A DNA stretch of 64,000 nt. Origin: Effrenium voratum. Taxonomy: Eukaryota; Sar; Dinophyceae; Suessiales; Symbiodiniaceae. The position numbers and the translations under genes are program-made. Positions 21,401 through 34,169 of this stretch are shown piece after piece (position 1 is the stretch's first letter; every line of letters starts with the position of its first letter). The notes beneath the pieces were generated by a model, which had not been told where the DNA came from, searched no databases, and saw only the letters and a list, made by a program, of their open reading frames with translations. Location of the stretch: NCBI GenBank assembly GCA_963377175.1, contig CAUJNA010000592.1, forward strand, positions 39,563 to 103,562, read 5' to 3'.

Positions 21401-24400
21401 CTGGCCGTCCTTTTGCCCAGGTTGATGTTTGCCCAGGCTGTACATGACAGCAGTACACGGCCGCAGCCCCGGTCTGCGATTTAGACCGCCCAAAAGGCAA
21501 AGGCAACTGGAACCGTGCAGGAGACATACCATAAGCACACCCAAGGCCCTGAGGCCTTGAACACCATGAGGCCCTGGCCGCCTCCAGGACCTTGTTGTCC
21601 GCCAAGCTGAGCTCCCCCAGCTTTGGCTTCACCGCGGTGCCCGAGGCCTCCTGCGAGTCCCGATTCGGGTGCGGAAAATGGCCAAGCCGCTCCATGGAAA
21701 CTGCGACGCTGGCTGTCAAAGGGGATGTTGTAGCCCCGCCAAAAAAGACGTTACAAAATTGGTTGGTTGCCCTCTTGCCCCCCCCCCCCTGGCACAGCAG
21801 CCAACAAAGCAGTGTTTGTTGTAGTTGGGCGCCTCCCTCAATATGCCGCGTGTCCTTTTCCAGTCATCAGTCATGAGTATGGAAGAGGATCAGTTGAACT
21901 GTTTGCTGGAATCTCCGGTTCCATCCCTCAGCCCATGGTTTTGTTCCCGGCCTTCTTCGATCCCTTGGCCTGGGCTTGAAGCTCCTGGTCACTCACCACC
22001 TCGGCCCGGACGCCGCCCGCCGCCTCCACCACCAGCCTCACCGGCTGGTTCTCCTTCACACCGGCCTTGAGCTTTTGGTACCTCACCAGGCCGGACTTAG
22101 ACGGCAGAAACTAGCGCGTTTGTCAGCAAAAGCATGAAAGGCGATGAACAGACTTAGACATGTTCAGCAGGCATCTTCAAAAACATGGACAAATAGTTGG
22201 GACCAAACGACTCAGGACATGGGTGAAGACCAAGACTCTTCCCAAAAATGCACTTTGCTTTATGGGTGTTTCTCATAATTTTGGACCCCCTTGGGTACGG
22301 TTTCAAAAAGAAAGCTGCAGGAAACCAACCTCCTGGAGGGGTTGACAAAGACTGGCACGCTGAAGCCATGGCACAGCTGATCCTCCGCCGTGCAGGCAAA
22401 GACCACTCCCAACTGCCTTCCGCGGGCGGAAGAAAAAGCGGGAACCCTGCAAGACTGCCACTATCATTCCGAGCCCTTCTTGGGGTAGGGCAATAAAAAT
22501 GAGGGCCCTTTCGCCTTGCCAGCCCTCCTGAAAATCTGCACGAAATATCAAAAAGCCTTTGCGGTAGGATCTGGAGTTGCACCGCTTGCTTTTGCATCCC
22601 GTGTCGATCTTCACGGGAGTGAACTTAACCCTGATACTTCCCCCCCGGATGATTTTGACCAGCCCCCCCACACACGCATCCATTCTAGGGGCACCCATCC
22701 CGCACAGCCAGCCGAAAATCCCCGGCGCCTGGCACGCAGCGCCAGGTGGCTCAGCACCGGCAGGTCCCTCGCCACTATGAGGCCCTTCACCAGCTGCGGC
22801 ACCTCCTCGTCCCCGGAGGCCTCGTTGCAGAAGACCACCGCCCCCTCCGCGGGCAAGGCCTTCTGCCAGGCCGCCGCCAAGGTGGGCAGGAAGACCTCCA
22901 GCTGACCCCCGCCCCCCCCGTCCCGAAAGCCAAGCAGAAGGAGAGTCACCGTGGCGGGGAAGAATGGGCCGGTGGGCTTCAAGATCTGGCAACCCCAAGC
23001 CTGTGGCTGTGGGAAGGAGAAACACCCATCAGAAACAACCACAGACAACCACAACCAACAGAAGCCAACGACGAACGAAAAGAGCAGAGACCAAGTGCAA
23101 AGGCACGCAGCGCCCCACTCCGCTGCCAGCGGAGACGGCGATCCACAGCGGCAGCCCGGCCGAAGCCTGGCGAGCCGTTGCTTCGCCAAGGTGCCGCTTT
23201 CGGGAAATCAAAAACGAGCGGGGATACCAGGCAAGCGGGTATGTACGAGGATTCCCTGCAAAGGAAACCATGTCCACCCTGCTTCCTTGGTATCCCTGCT
23301 TGTTTGTTTGTCTCATTAGGTGGATGTTGCTGTTTCCTCGTTTGGATGGCACCGATGAGTTTTGTGGATGCTGTTGTTTTCCTGCTCTGGGCGCCCTTGT
23401 TTTTGATGGATTTCATTGTTCCCTTCCTGGGTGAAGTCAACAATAAAACCATTGGCCATGTCCAACAACAGTGGAAGTGGAGAGTTTGGGGAACATTGCT
23501 GGAAACTGGTAAGCCCCTATTTCTTGGATAATGTCATAGTTGATCTGAAACGACCTCCTTTTGGCTTCCCTTCAAAGGGCCAGGGCTTGATGTCAGGCAT
23601 ACTCCCGCTGACCACGGCTCACGGCTCAGCGCTTTCGACCGCGCCTTGGCCTGCTGCATAGCCAGCTGCGCAAGCTTGGACACCTCCGCAAAGGCGACAG
23701 GCCCAAAGCGAGCTATAGACTACTCCCTGAACTGGACATCCACAGGACAAATCGGCCTCAAAGGAAGCAACGTATGAAATGATGGTCGCAAGGCTGGATT
23801 GAAGCGCCAGTGCGTGGAAGTAAGTCCCTCCGGTGACAGGCAAAGACTTTTGCTCCCCGCCTTAGGCAACATTTGCTTCAACAACCAGACTGTGAACCCA
23901 TTTGACATGAACGTGAAGACTGTCAACCGCCTCCCGCAAAAACGCCGTAACGATCTAAGTTTGTCACAGTGAGCTTCTTGCTGCCCTCGAAAGCTCAGAG
24001 GTCACCAAAGCCAACCACATCCTTCAAAAAATGTTTGCCTGATTGCTTGGCCCCCCCAAAAAAACAAAGAACAAAAGGAAGTTTAAAAATACAAACAAGA
24101 AATGCAACAGCGCTTCCCAGGTGCCCCCCACCCCCCACCCATGGCCCCATGGCCCGCCGGCCCATGGCCCAACCCCCAGGGCATTCGCCTGGAAGAGCAC
24201 CGAGGCCCTGAGCTCCGCCTCCACAAAGACGGCCACCGCGTGGCCGTCGATGCCCAGGGCCTGGCCCAGCTTCGGCACCCCGCCGTAGGCCTCCTCCAGG
24301 GCCGCCTGGGACCGGGGGCAGCGGCGAAGACGTGGACGCGTCCGCGACCCAAAGCTCTGGGTCGCAACTTACGACCAAAGTTTGTTGACCGTTTTGGGCC

Positions 24401-27400
24401 GTTTTGGGGGAAGTTGGTGATCTCTAAGGGTGGCTGTTGGACCCAAAAGGGTCACCATTTTTGTCGGAACTGGGGTTCGAGCAGAAGGAGTTGAATAAAT
24501 GACAACGCCGCCTGGCCCTGTTGAGCAAAGCAGCGGCTTGCCTGGAAAAAAATCCGCTTTCCCCTTGCTTCGGGGAGTCTTGGCCTTTGCGGTTCCAGGA
24601 CCCCCCGAATCCCGAGTGCCCGAGTGCCCGAGTGCCCGAGTGCCCGCCTGCAGCTTGAAGCAGATCCGCAGGGTGCGGTCCATGGACGCCACCAGGCGCT
24701 GGGGCACGAAGGCGCCGGAGGCCCCGGCGATCTCCGGCGCCACGGCCTGCACCTCGCGGATCACCGTGGCGCACTCCTGACGCATCGGACGGAACGTTGG
24801 GGGGGTTGGGGCTTGCGGGGTTGCGGGGTTGGGGGGCTTGGGGGGTTGCAAAGGATCCCCAGAGACAAACAACACCTGGGGGAGCACGAGGCAAAGAAGG
24901 CAGAAGTTGGGGATCTGGGTTCCTCTGGGCTTTGCGAATCCAAAGCGAGAAAGGCCAAAATTTTGTGAAGCTTGCAAAACACGGCACTGGGCTGCTTGAC
25001 CTGGGCTCTCAGCCGCTGTCCAAGGGCTAACATGTTGAGCCAAACTTCTGTCAACAGTACCTTGAGTCGAATCGTTCTCTCCAAGCCATCCCCCGGGGCC
25101 TCGGCCATTTTGGCAAAAAGGAGCCCAGGCCTGGGCCGAGATCCCGGTGAGCTGCGTCTGCGTGAGGGCGGCCACCAGGCTCTTCATCACCCGGTCCCAC
25201 CACTCCCTGGAGCCCTTGCCCTGCTCCAACTGCCCGGCCACCTGTCCGCAGTAAACAGCAACTGACCCGTGCAACACCTGAGCCACTAATAACCCGCCCA
25301 TCCTTCAGAATGCGCAAAGGAGCCTTGACGCAGGTTTTTCATGGTGACCCACCTTTCAAAATACTACAGGGGTCGTCATCTCTGATGCCGGCCTGGCTCA
25401 ACAGCACGAAGGCGTACTTCTCCAGCTCAATGTCAAGCCGCAGCCAGTTCTGCTCGGAGACCACCTGACAAGCAATGTCCAGCCCACCCCGTACAGCTGC
25501 TTGCACATGTCCACGCGCACCGGCCCACACATCGCGCAGGTGCCCAACATGTCTAAAAACAGCGCTGGCCTCCCAAAAAGCCCAAGCCCCGGCCTTGGGC
25601 GCCACGCCCCGTCTCAGGTCACTGAGCGCCTCCATCTGGCCGAAGGCGTCCCCACCCTCGCCCTTAAGCCACAGCAGCTTGTCCACCGCGCCCTTCAGGC
25701 TCCCGTCCTCCTGCGCGATCTTGCGCGCCGAGTCGTCCAGCCCTGGCCAGGCACGCACGGCGACGAGCGAAAGACGTGGGCCCATCGGGCAACACTGCTG
25801 TGGCTAGCCATCCGAGGGAATCTGATGACCCTGTAATTGGAGAAGAACAGAAAGGCTGCTTTGACTCATTTCTACATGATCAAATGGCATCATTGGGCGT
25901 GGAGGATGTCAGACAACATCGGCACGGTCGAAGCAAGAAGGATAAGCCAGGCGCGCCTGTGGCGTTGAAGAAGTCACGCAGCTCCACCTGGAAGATGTGC
26001 ATCTCCCGCACGAAGCCCTCCGAATAACCACCCTCCCTGTCGATGCGCTCGACCAGTTGATCCAGCTTCACCAAATCCCCTGGGTCTGCACAGCGGTGCA
26101 GCTTGTTTTGAAGCTCGTGCTTGATGTAGAGCTTAATATCCTTGGGGATGTCATTGCGATGCGCGATGTCACGGATGCGAGTCATGGGCACCGCACAAGT
26201 AAACTCATCCGAGAAGGAGGGCAAAGAAGGAAAAATTCGCCGAGCAATGAATAGCTCCGCATCCCCATTGCTGGCGAGATCCCACCTTAGATCAAGTTGC
26301 AAAAGGAGTCTTGGGTTGCTCAATGCCAATCTCAAACAGTTCAGAGAAAAACGCCGAAGCTTTCCAATGCGGCGTAGACTGCCATGGACCGACTCGGCCA
26401 AGCTGCAGAGCCTCTGTCACCGCCTTGGCCGCATTGGCGGCTGCGCAGGGCCGGTGGTGGCCGCCGTCCTATGCGAAACCGGCTCAGGAAAAATACCGGT
26501 CACCCTTCGTCAAACATAGGCCAAGCCCGGCTGAAGAGAGAACTTATAGGCTCACCTTAACTGACGGGCTCACCTCAACTGAGTAACTGAGCCCATGCCG
26601 ATGACTATAACCCGGCATCGCCAAGTCCTCCTTGCACTGGATCTGGCCGCTGGCCACAAAGGTGAGGTAGGCCTGGAGGCAAGCCAGTTCCGCCAGGGAG
26701 CCCAGCCGGTCCTCCTCCAGAAGGATGCGGGGCAGCTCCAACTTCAGGCGGTAGCTCACTCGCTCCTGGCTGCTTGAAAACAAAACAGCACCTGTCGGGT
26801 CCTTTCCTTTTGGCCCTCCAGCCCCATGTCAGCCTCCCCTTTCCGAGGTCTTCCAAAATCCCCGTGTCTTTGGGTTTGCCCTCCAGTCCAAAAGGCAAAG
26901 AAGGGTCCTGGTTCTCTTCCACGATGCGGCCGATGAACTCCTCCGCCTTGCCCAAGGCGCTCAGCTGCTTCTTGAGGTGCGCCGGCTTCTTGGGCCGCTC
27001 GTTCGTGGCGCTGTCGAAGATGTTGGTCACCACCGGCGCCTCCGCCTCCCGCCAGTTCCGGTTCGGCCGGCCCTCCCACCTGAAGGGCCGAAGGGGCGGG
27101 AAAAACACCCGAAACCTCCCGCTTGCGACTACGTCAACCCATCAACCACAGATCTCGAAGGCCCTCAAAGGAACAGACAAAGAAAAGAATACAAGCACCA
27201 AGCCCTGCCTGGGCGGCTTCTTCGGCGCCAGGATGACGTACTTGAACTGAATGCCCGCGCCCGTGCCCTCCGGCCAGCCCTCCAGCACCCAGAGGTCATC
27301 ATGCTTCACCATGGCCGCCCCCGCGGTGGGGTTCCAGGAGCCCAGGCTGGGCACCTCACCACAGACCACAATCTTGGCCCCCGGCTCCAGGTCCTGTCGC

Positions 27401-30400
27401 TCGAAGAAACAGACAAAAGAAGCTACGCCTTTTTCCCGTCCTTGGGGCTCCGCAGCTGCAGAGACACCTCGAAGCTGGTCTGCCTCTCGAAGGTGGTCTG
27501 CTTGTCCAAGGAGCGCTCCGGCGGCTCGAAGGCAGGCTCCTCTGGCACCCGCTCTGGGCTGGGGCTCGCCTCCTTGGGCGGCGCAGCTTGCGCCGCGCGC
27601 GCCGGTGGCGCCGCTGCTTGCGCCGGCTGGGCTGGGGCTGGCTGTGGCGCCGGCTGGGCCCTAGGCTTCGCCGGCTGGGCCGTGGGCTTCTGCGCCTCGG
27701 CCTTGGCCTGGGCGGCTTTGCTGATCCACGCGCACCAGCCGTTGCCCACCGCGCCCTTCTGCCAGTAGGACCGGTCATAGTCAGGGCCCATGCGGGGCCC
27801 GAGCGACAGCCTCAGCGCGGCAGGGCGGCCAATCTCTGCGATATAGAGGTCGGCCTCGGCCATCAGGATCTTCACCTCTGCATCCACCGTGATGCCGGAG
27901 TCTCGCCGCATCTTCAGCAGCGCCATGATGCTCTTCCTCACGTCCTCGCCCCAGTCGCAAACATGATCCCAGAATAGGCTGGGAATGCCGGGGTGGGTCA
28001 GGATGTAGGCGTAGCCAGACAAGATCTTGTCATTGGGGAAGGGCCAGTGGGCTTGTGTGCTGCCTGTGTCGTGGTTGTCCAGGAAGGTGACGGCATGTGT
28101 GGGCATCCAGCCCAGCAGCCCAGGCGGCTTGCCCCTGGAGTCCTTTAATCTCCAGTACTGGCAATTGCGCACGGCCTCTTGCAGGATGCCCTGGGTGGAT
28201 CCATCAAAGTGTTGCTCTAAATTCCACCCTCTTGACTCTTAACAAGTAGTAATACAAAAATAAATTACACGCGCGAAGGACATGCTCATAGTGTTCAACG
28301 AAATGAGCCCAGCCTTAGTGGTAAAGTCGAAAGCAGTGCTGGTATTTCCAGTGCCCTTGATCCAATTGATGGTGTCCTGCCGGTGCCTGTCCTGATTGTA
28401 TGCCAGGCCATTGTCGTCGTAAGCCATGTCCAGCCACAACTCCCCCACCGCCCAGGCGGGTTCCGTCTTCTTGCCTTGCTTGCCCACGGCTTGTTTTGGC
28501 TGGCTGACATTGAAGGGATTACCTTGTTGACGTCTCAAAGTGGCAGTTGGGGGGAGGGGGCAGAAGAATTATCAAACACACTGGACCAGACCGCGCCGCA
28601 GTAGAGGCCCACGTACTCCGCGCCGTAGCCCTTGACAAAATCGAAGCGCCAGGCATCAAAACCCACCTCGCCAAAAGAGCTGGGTCGAGCAAAGCGACAA
28701 TTGGCCCAGGGACGCTAGGATCATACTTGCAGGCTAAGCCTCCAAAATCCTGGGCTTGGGTGTAACAATGGTAACACTTTCTTTTGGTCACGGTTCATCC
28801 CTCGGTCACGGTTCAAAACTGCCTTCAAACAGGTGGCCACAACACGATCGGCCTCATTCCAGCCCGGGCAGCCATGAAGCCAACCACTCAAACGGATGTA
28901 AAATATGCACCAGGCTGGAAACGGAAGGACAGCAACGCTTACAAAAAACGAGCGTCCATCTGCGCGTCCTGCGCCACACTGGCAAGACCAGATACGACGA
29001 GGGTGACCCGACATGCGAGAGATGCATGTACAAACAACACCCTGTCTGTGCACATGACGCGAACCAAGCCGGCAGCTACCAGCTGCGACGTGGTGAGATG
29101 TCACCGCCAGCCCCTCTAGAAGAACATCGCCAGCTGACACCGGGCCCAGGCACGCGTGCTAAATCGTTCTAAGACATCGGCTGGGTCGAAAGCTCGCGGA
29201 AAAGCAAACGGCGTCACTTGACTGCACCTCAAGAGTGTCAGGAAACTGACAGCCGTATGAGAGCCTGATGATTGCGCGGGCGCTGCAAGCATGCTCCCCG
29301 TGGAAGGCTAGGAAGAGGAGCGCAAAGTGTAGAAGTGTGATCCGCAGCATTTCCAAACTCTCGAGCACGAACTCTCGAGCATTTCCAAAAGGAAAGCGAA
29401 GGGTTGAGGTAAACCTTGCGGGCCTCGCACGGGGCTGGGAATCTCAAGGCCTGCTCCCGCCGGGAGTTCATAAGGAAGAAGTTCGCCTCTTGAGGAGGAA
29501 CGGGCTTCTTGGCAAAGTTTGTGCCTCGACACAGGCGCCACGCGACGCGAGCTTGCAGTCTGCAGGTGCGCGCTCTGAACGCTGAGGGCCCGTTCAAGAG
29601 GAAACCACGCTGGTGATGACACATCTGACCTCTTCACACTGACTGAACGGTTAATGACAAGCCACCCGTGCGGTCCATGCCTTTCAAAATCATCTGCAAG
29701 AAAGCGCATCCTTCTTTCCCCAAAGGCCTCCAGGCGCATCCACCTCATCCAAATCTGGATGCTCTGCTGCACCTTGGCATTGCCGTGGTCGATGTCGGGC
29801 GCCGCGTCGAACTTCCCATCGTACTTCCCCGGCCCGCGCTCCCCGGTGCCGTCCGAGAACTTATCCCCGAGGGTGATGGCCCAGCCCTACACGGCGAAAG
29901 GGTCCCCCGCGTTCGCCCCCATCGAGGGACCAAAGGGCCAAGCCAGCAGCTGAAAAAAAGAAAAGGGGGACACCCAGTACCGAGACCTCTCAATAGGTTT
30001 GACCCCCATACTTGCTGACAGTTCTCGGCGAATGCCAGTGGGAAGAATGAGTGAACATACGAAAGCCCCACCCTTACAAGTATCACCCTTGGTCACTCAG
30101 GCCCACACTCTGCGCCACATCAACATGCGCCTAGATATATCAACAAAACCGACCAACACAAAACCACCACTGTCTCTCGAATGGTTCACTTGGGTAGCCC
30201 GCACCCCTTGTCCCAGTACATTCCTGAAGTCATCCATGGACCACCAATCCCAGATCGCCTGCCAGTCCATGACCCCAGCGAAACTCTTGCGGCGCTCGAT
30301 GCCCTCGCTGGTGAAGACGTTCCAGCGGCCCTGGCTCTTGCTCTCCCTCTCTCTCTCTCCCTCCCTCCCTCCCTCCCTGCTTCAAAATATGGCGCTGCAC

Positions 30401-33209
30401 TATGGCGATTACACCAAATTTTGACCCACTCTGCCTGGCTGTCCTGCTTGTCACCGCACCGGTGATTAATGACGATGTCAGCCATGCCCCGCATGCCATT
30501 CTCGTGCAGCTTCTTGAGCAGGCGCTGGAGTGACTCCTGACGGGGGTCGAGGAATTGTTTCAAGTACTCCCTTCTTACCAGCCTCTGAAAAAGGGGTGCA
30601 CCTAGGAGACCTTCCGAAATCTCCATGAAACCAAGTAGGATGCTGAGGGGCGCCGGAGAGAAAAAAGAAAAAACAAGGCCAACACCTTGTCCAGTTTTCC
30701 CAAGCTGGGCCTGTCCCCCACACTCCCTTTCCCTTGTCGTCAACCTTTCACCCTTTCGGTTTGCTCAGCTCGCCCGCCTTGTTCCCGTACTTGGAGGCGT
30801 CCAAGTTGAAGAGCTGCGAGGGCAGATAGCCCTGCGGGGCCACCGAAGAAGAGCAGGGCGGGAGCCAGAGGTCGGTGATGCCCATGTCCTGGCAGCCCGG
30901 ATCAGCTGAACCTTTGTGGGTCCGTTTGGTTTGATTGCTTGATTGCTTGTGGTTTTCTGTGTTTCTAAACCGTTTCTGTTCCAGTCGCTCTTGGTTTGTC
31001 CAAACTTGGTCTCCATGCGAAACCGAGTGTCCTTCAGCATGTCCACCTTGGACTCCACGATGCCGTACCAGTTCCCCTTCCCTGCCTGATGGCTCTCCCA
31101 GTTGAAGGCTTGGAGCATCACCGTGGTCGAGGGGTCCGCGTAGTCGGTGATCTTGGTCATCTCCTCGCGATTCGCAGGGCTTTTTGCGGGGTGTCCCGGT
31201 CGCGGTCGCAGGTCTTTCGCATATCCAAAGGGATGCTGGGATGGCCCGTTTCTCCGAATTGGGCAGAGCTTGCCAGTGGAAAGTCCCCGGGTCAGCCGAA
31301 TCCCATCTTCGGCTCGAAGAAACTGAAGGAGGTTTAGGCTTGAGCAAAACTTGTTGAAACTGAAAAGGTGAGGACGGGATGCCGAACTGCAATGTGCCAT
31401 TTGTCACCATTGCCATGTTTAGATGGCCGCGAATCGCCCAACCTTGACCCTTATGCTTCAGCGCTCCTCTATCATGTTGAGCGGGGTTGCCCCAAGTAAA
31501 CGGACCCCTCTATGGGATAACTCGGGATGGCCTACTGCGCAAAGGCAACCAGATGATATGTGTTTGTATTGATTTTCTCTCCGTGGGTTCCCAGGGCGGG
31601 CAATCGGACAGTCGGCTCCTCCAGGAGGGCCTTGCTCTGCATGCGGCGCTGCATCACGTTCAGGCGGTCCCGCTCCATCTCCAGCACATGCTGCTCCTTC
31701 GAATCAGGGAGAGATTACTTGTTGGGTTCTAGCCACCCAACAAGAAGGGGTGGTGGTTTGAAACACACGGGCATCCCGAGTCCCAATCCCAAATCATAAT
31801 ATCCATAGTCCATGGTGGGACACCACTACCAGCAAGAGAAACCATTGGCATCTGGTAGGATCTTGCGGATTGAGTTTGAACCCAGCTAAAGTTCAACACA
31901 ATTAAATGGGGTTGTCTCAAATAGGGACCATCCCCCCCCCCCCCCCCCGGGAAAAAGAAAAAAACCGCAAAACGTCGGTGCCCTTCTGGTTCCCCGTTGA
32001 AACCATCCAAAAAAGAGTACCCTCACAGAAAGCCAAACCCAAATGGCTGCGGCCCAAAAACCGGTACCAAAATGGAACCCTGGCAAATGGAACCAAAGAC
32101 TAAAACCTGCGTAGCCCTAAATACAGGTATCGCTGCTCCTCCGCCTGCGCCTCCGCGAAGAACGCATCCGCATCGATGAGCATCAGGCTAGGTGTGCGGG
32201 TCATCTGGATGTTCCTTACTCGCCAGACTTCGGCCCCTCCGAAATATAAGATTGAGAACAGCGACTTTGCAGGTGAATGGCTGAGTATGATGGACACACA
32301 CACACACACACACACCCAAATCAAAAAAAAGAAGAAACATATGGCCAGCGGAAAGGCGAGCTAAGTTTGGCAATGCTTCATGGACCCATCCTCGTTCTGG
32401 ATCAAGTGCCTGGAGGTGTTTTGCCGCCTCCAGGAATGGGTCCGCTCGGCGGTTATCAAGGGCGCTTCTTCCTCAAAACTCGACTTGGCCGGGGGCGGGG
32501 CTTCTTGGTAGTTCGTCAGCTTCTTCGCCTCCATCTTGGTGTCCGGCTTTTCAAAGGTGCTGCGGACGATGACCATGTGATGGCCCTCAGGGAGCTTCAG
32601 CTTGCGGTTGTTCCCACCCTCCCAGTGGGCGTCCTGACCGTTCTCGTTGGCCATGACCAGCTTGAACTCGATCTCCCCGGAACCCCGGACCGGCACATCC
32701 TCCGAGGTCCATTTCGGAAAGCTCTGGGCAGTCGTCATGCAAGGAACACCTGCAAGCTGGGGCAGGAAGGATAGCTAAGACGCCAGCGACAAAGTCAGCC
32801 ATCGAAAAGGGAAAAAACGCTAGTTCGCAACCTAATGGTAGAAATGATGCGCAAGATCGCAATACTCATTGCATTTGTCATGCCCGCGGACAGAAAACTC
32901 AGCACCCTCTTGAGTTTACAACTGGTGTCCAAGCACAGTGTCCTTCCAATTGAGTTGCTCGCGTTTGGAAGAATACCCATGCAACGAAGCATGCACACGT
33001 GGCCCGAAGTTGGAGACTTCTTGGGCGGTGACCGCAACACATAAGGCTTATGCCCCGAGGCAACCGAACCCCGTGAGCTTCGCAAAGCCTCCCCCTTGCC
33101 CGCCTTCTGCCGGATTCCATGCGCCCAGCTCAGGTGCTGAGCCAACGATGAAGACCGCCTGCCCCGGCTTCGTCTTCTTGCAGTCCACGCGGAACTGGAG
33201 CATGGACAT
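18405..33209 (-). CDS. CBM20 - GH13 alpha-amylase - CBM20 - phosphoglucan, water dikinase fusion
   Basis: The start Met at 33209 follows an in-frame TAG. The first CBM20 (33209-33104, 32749 onward) shows [14 protein letters not shown] and [15 protein letters not shown] coiled-coil exon (31696-31619) joins by GA-AG introns to a plant-type GH13 barrel. The barrel has all four conserved regions: [13 protein letters not shown] (30536-30435), GFDAWRFDF with the nucleophile Asp (from 28666), AVGELW with the acid/base Glu (ending 28314), and FLDNHD. Exon 28190-27429 runs through a Pro/Ala linker into the first strand of a second CBM20. That CBM20 continues in 27393-27209 ([12 protein letters not shown]) and 27079 (WEGRPNRNW). 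Dikinase sequence follows: DGGHHRP (26468), [14 protein letters not shown] near 26.15 kb, [13 protein letters not shown] with the probable phospho-His near 22.75 kb, [10 protein letters not shown] near 19.93 kb, and a final VQARPIVG then TAG at 18405. Most donors are GC or GA. That it is one protein is my inference; two adjacent genes is the alternative. Confidence 0.8.
24609..24650. repeat. Short (CCCGAGTGC)n tandem repeat
   Basis: About four 9-base units lie in a dikinase intron beside an exon of the middle region. Confidence 0.7.
32020..32110 (-). repeat. Dispersed repeat family B, copy 2
   Basis: Read on the minus strand it shows TACGCAGG, TTCCATTT-CCAGGGTTCCA, TTTTGGTACCGGTTTTTGG and a GC-rich end with GCAGCCATT, as at 17840-17905. 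It begins about 30 bases after the GA donor that ends the exon at 32139, so it lies at the 5' edge of an intron in the amylase-dikinase gene. Confidence 0.55.
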
Positions 33210-33214
33210 GGCGA

Positions 33215-34160
33215 GCTATTCTACGGCTCTTTGCCCCGCGCAACCGCGACAAGGCGGAGGGCGCGTCGAATGGCTCTGACAAAAGGCAAACTGCGAAGAC
33301 GCCCTTAGGCGGGGGCCTACCTGGCCGGACTGAAAGGGGCTGTGCAGCCACTGAGCCGAGCATGGCAGCAAGCATCTTGCATTGCCGCACGGCGAGTGAC
33401 AAACAAGGCAAGCAGCAAGTCACCCTGGCTGAGCATCGTGCTTCGAATGTCTTCGGCCACTTCATGCCTTGCATCATGAAGCTAAGAGACGCCCCCCCCC
33501 CCCCGCTTTGAACAGGAACCTCCCGAACTTGATGCCCACAGCGACAGTTACCCTTCCGTGTTGATATCTGTATGGGGCACTCTTGCTGGCTTTTGGGCAA
33601 ATAGGTTCATGTCCACCCGTCTCTTGCTGGGGTTCTGGGATGCGGTTTGCCATGCCTGCCGCGCATGGAGTCAAAAGAGCACGCTGCACACACCTGCCAA
33701 CTCTACGGCACGGAGGTCAGGAGTTCATGGGATCTCTACACTCTCCGCCTTGATGCTGGATGCTCTGGTCGCGCGCCAAGAAATTCTAAGACGGCACACG
33801 AAGACACCGCACGGTCAACATCAAGATTTACAATATCTTGGTCTTGTGACCGTGCTGCAAGATGCACCAGGGCACTTCTTGCCACAACTCTTGCTTGAAC
33901 TATGCACACATGCCGTGTCGGACAATGAGGGTCATGTTGGTTCCTTCGCCTTATGGTATTACTTTCAGAATTTAGATGAGGATGAAGCGAGTTTTGCATT
34001 CCGCAGCTCAGGAATTCCCAAGCCCCCATCCCCCCGTCCTCCTCCCATTATTGGGATCTCGGAAGCCGCCATGCGTGTAACACACGCTGACGCTTCCAAA
34101 ACCTGAGTCCAAACAGATGTAGAAAACTGAGAATGGTGTTGTTGTCTGCTGGGCGTTCTC
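33215..34160. other. Region upstream of the fusion gene; no supported exon
   Basis: Between the fusion-gene start at 33209 and the last sulfotransferase exon I find only short unconvincing frames. A C-run lies near 33493. TTTTGTCAG|A at about 33280 on the minus strand could be a trans- or cis-splice acceptor for the 5' UTR of the fusion gene. Confidence 0.4.
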
Positions 34161-34169
34161 CATGGTGAG

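Noticed and set aside
22251..23452. Plus- and minus-strand frames around 22.3-23.5 kb as separate genes
   Set aside because: They lie in dikinase introns or antisense to its exons; only the stretch with [11 protein letters not shown] and [13 protein letters not shown] has family support.
27423..28172. Alpha-amylase as a separate gene ending at the stop at 27423
   Set aside because: The first strand of a CBM20 is encoded just before that stop and the rest of the same domain follows after a 35-base intron. Kept as the alternative to the fusion model and as a possible retained-intron product.
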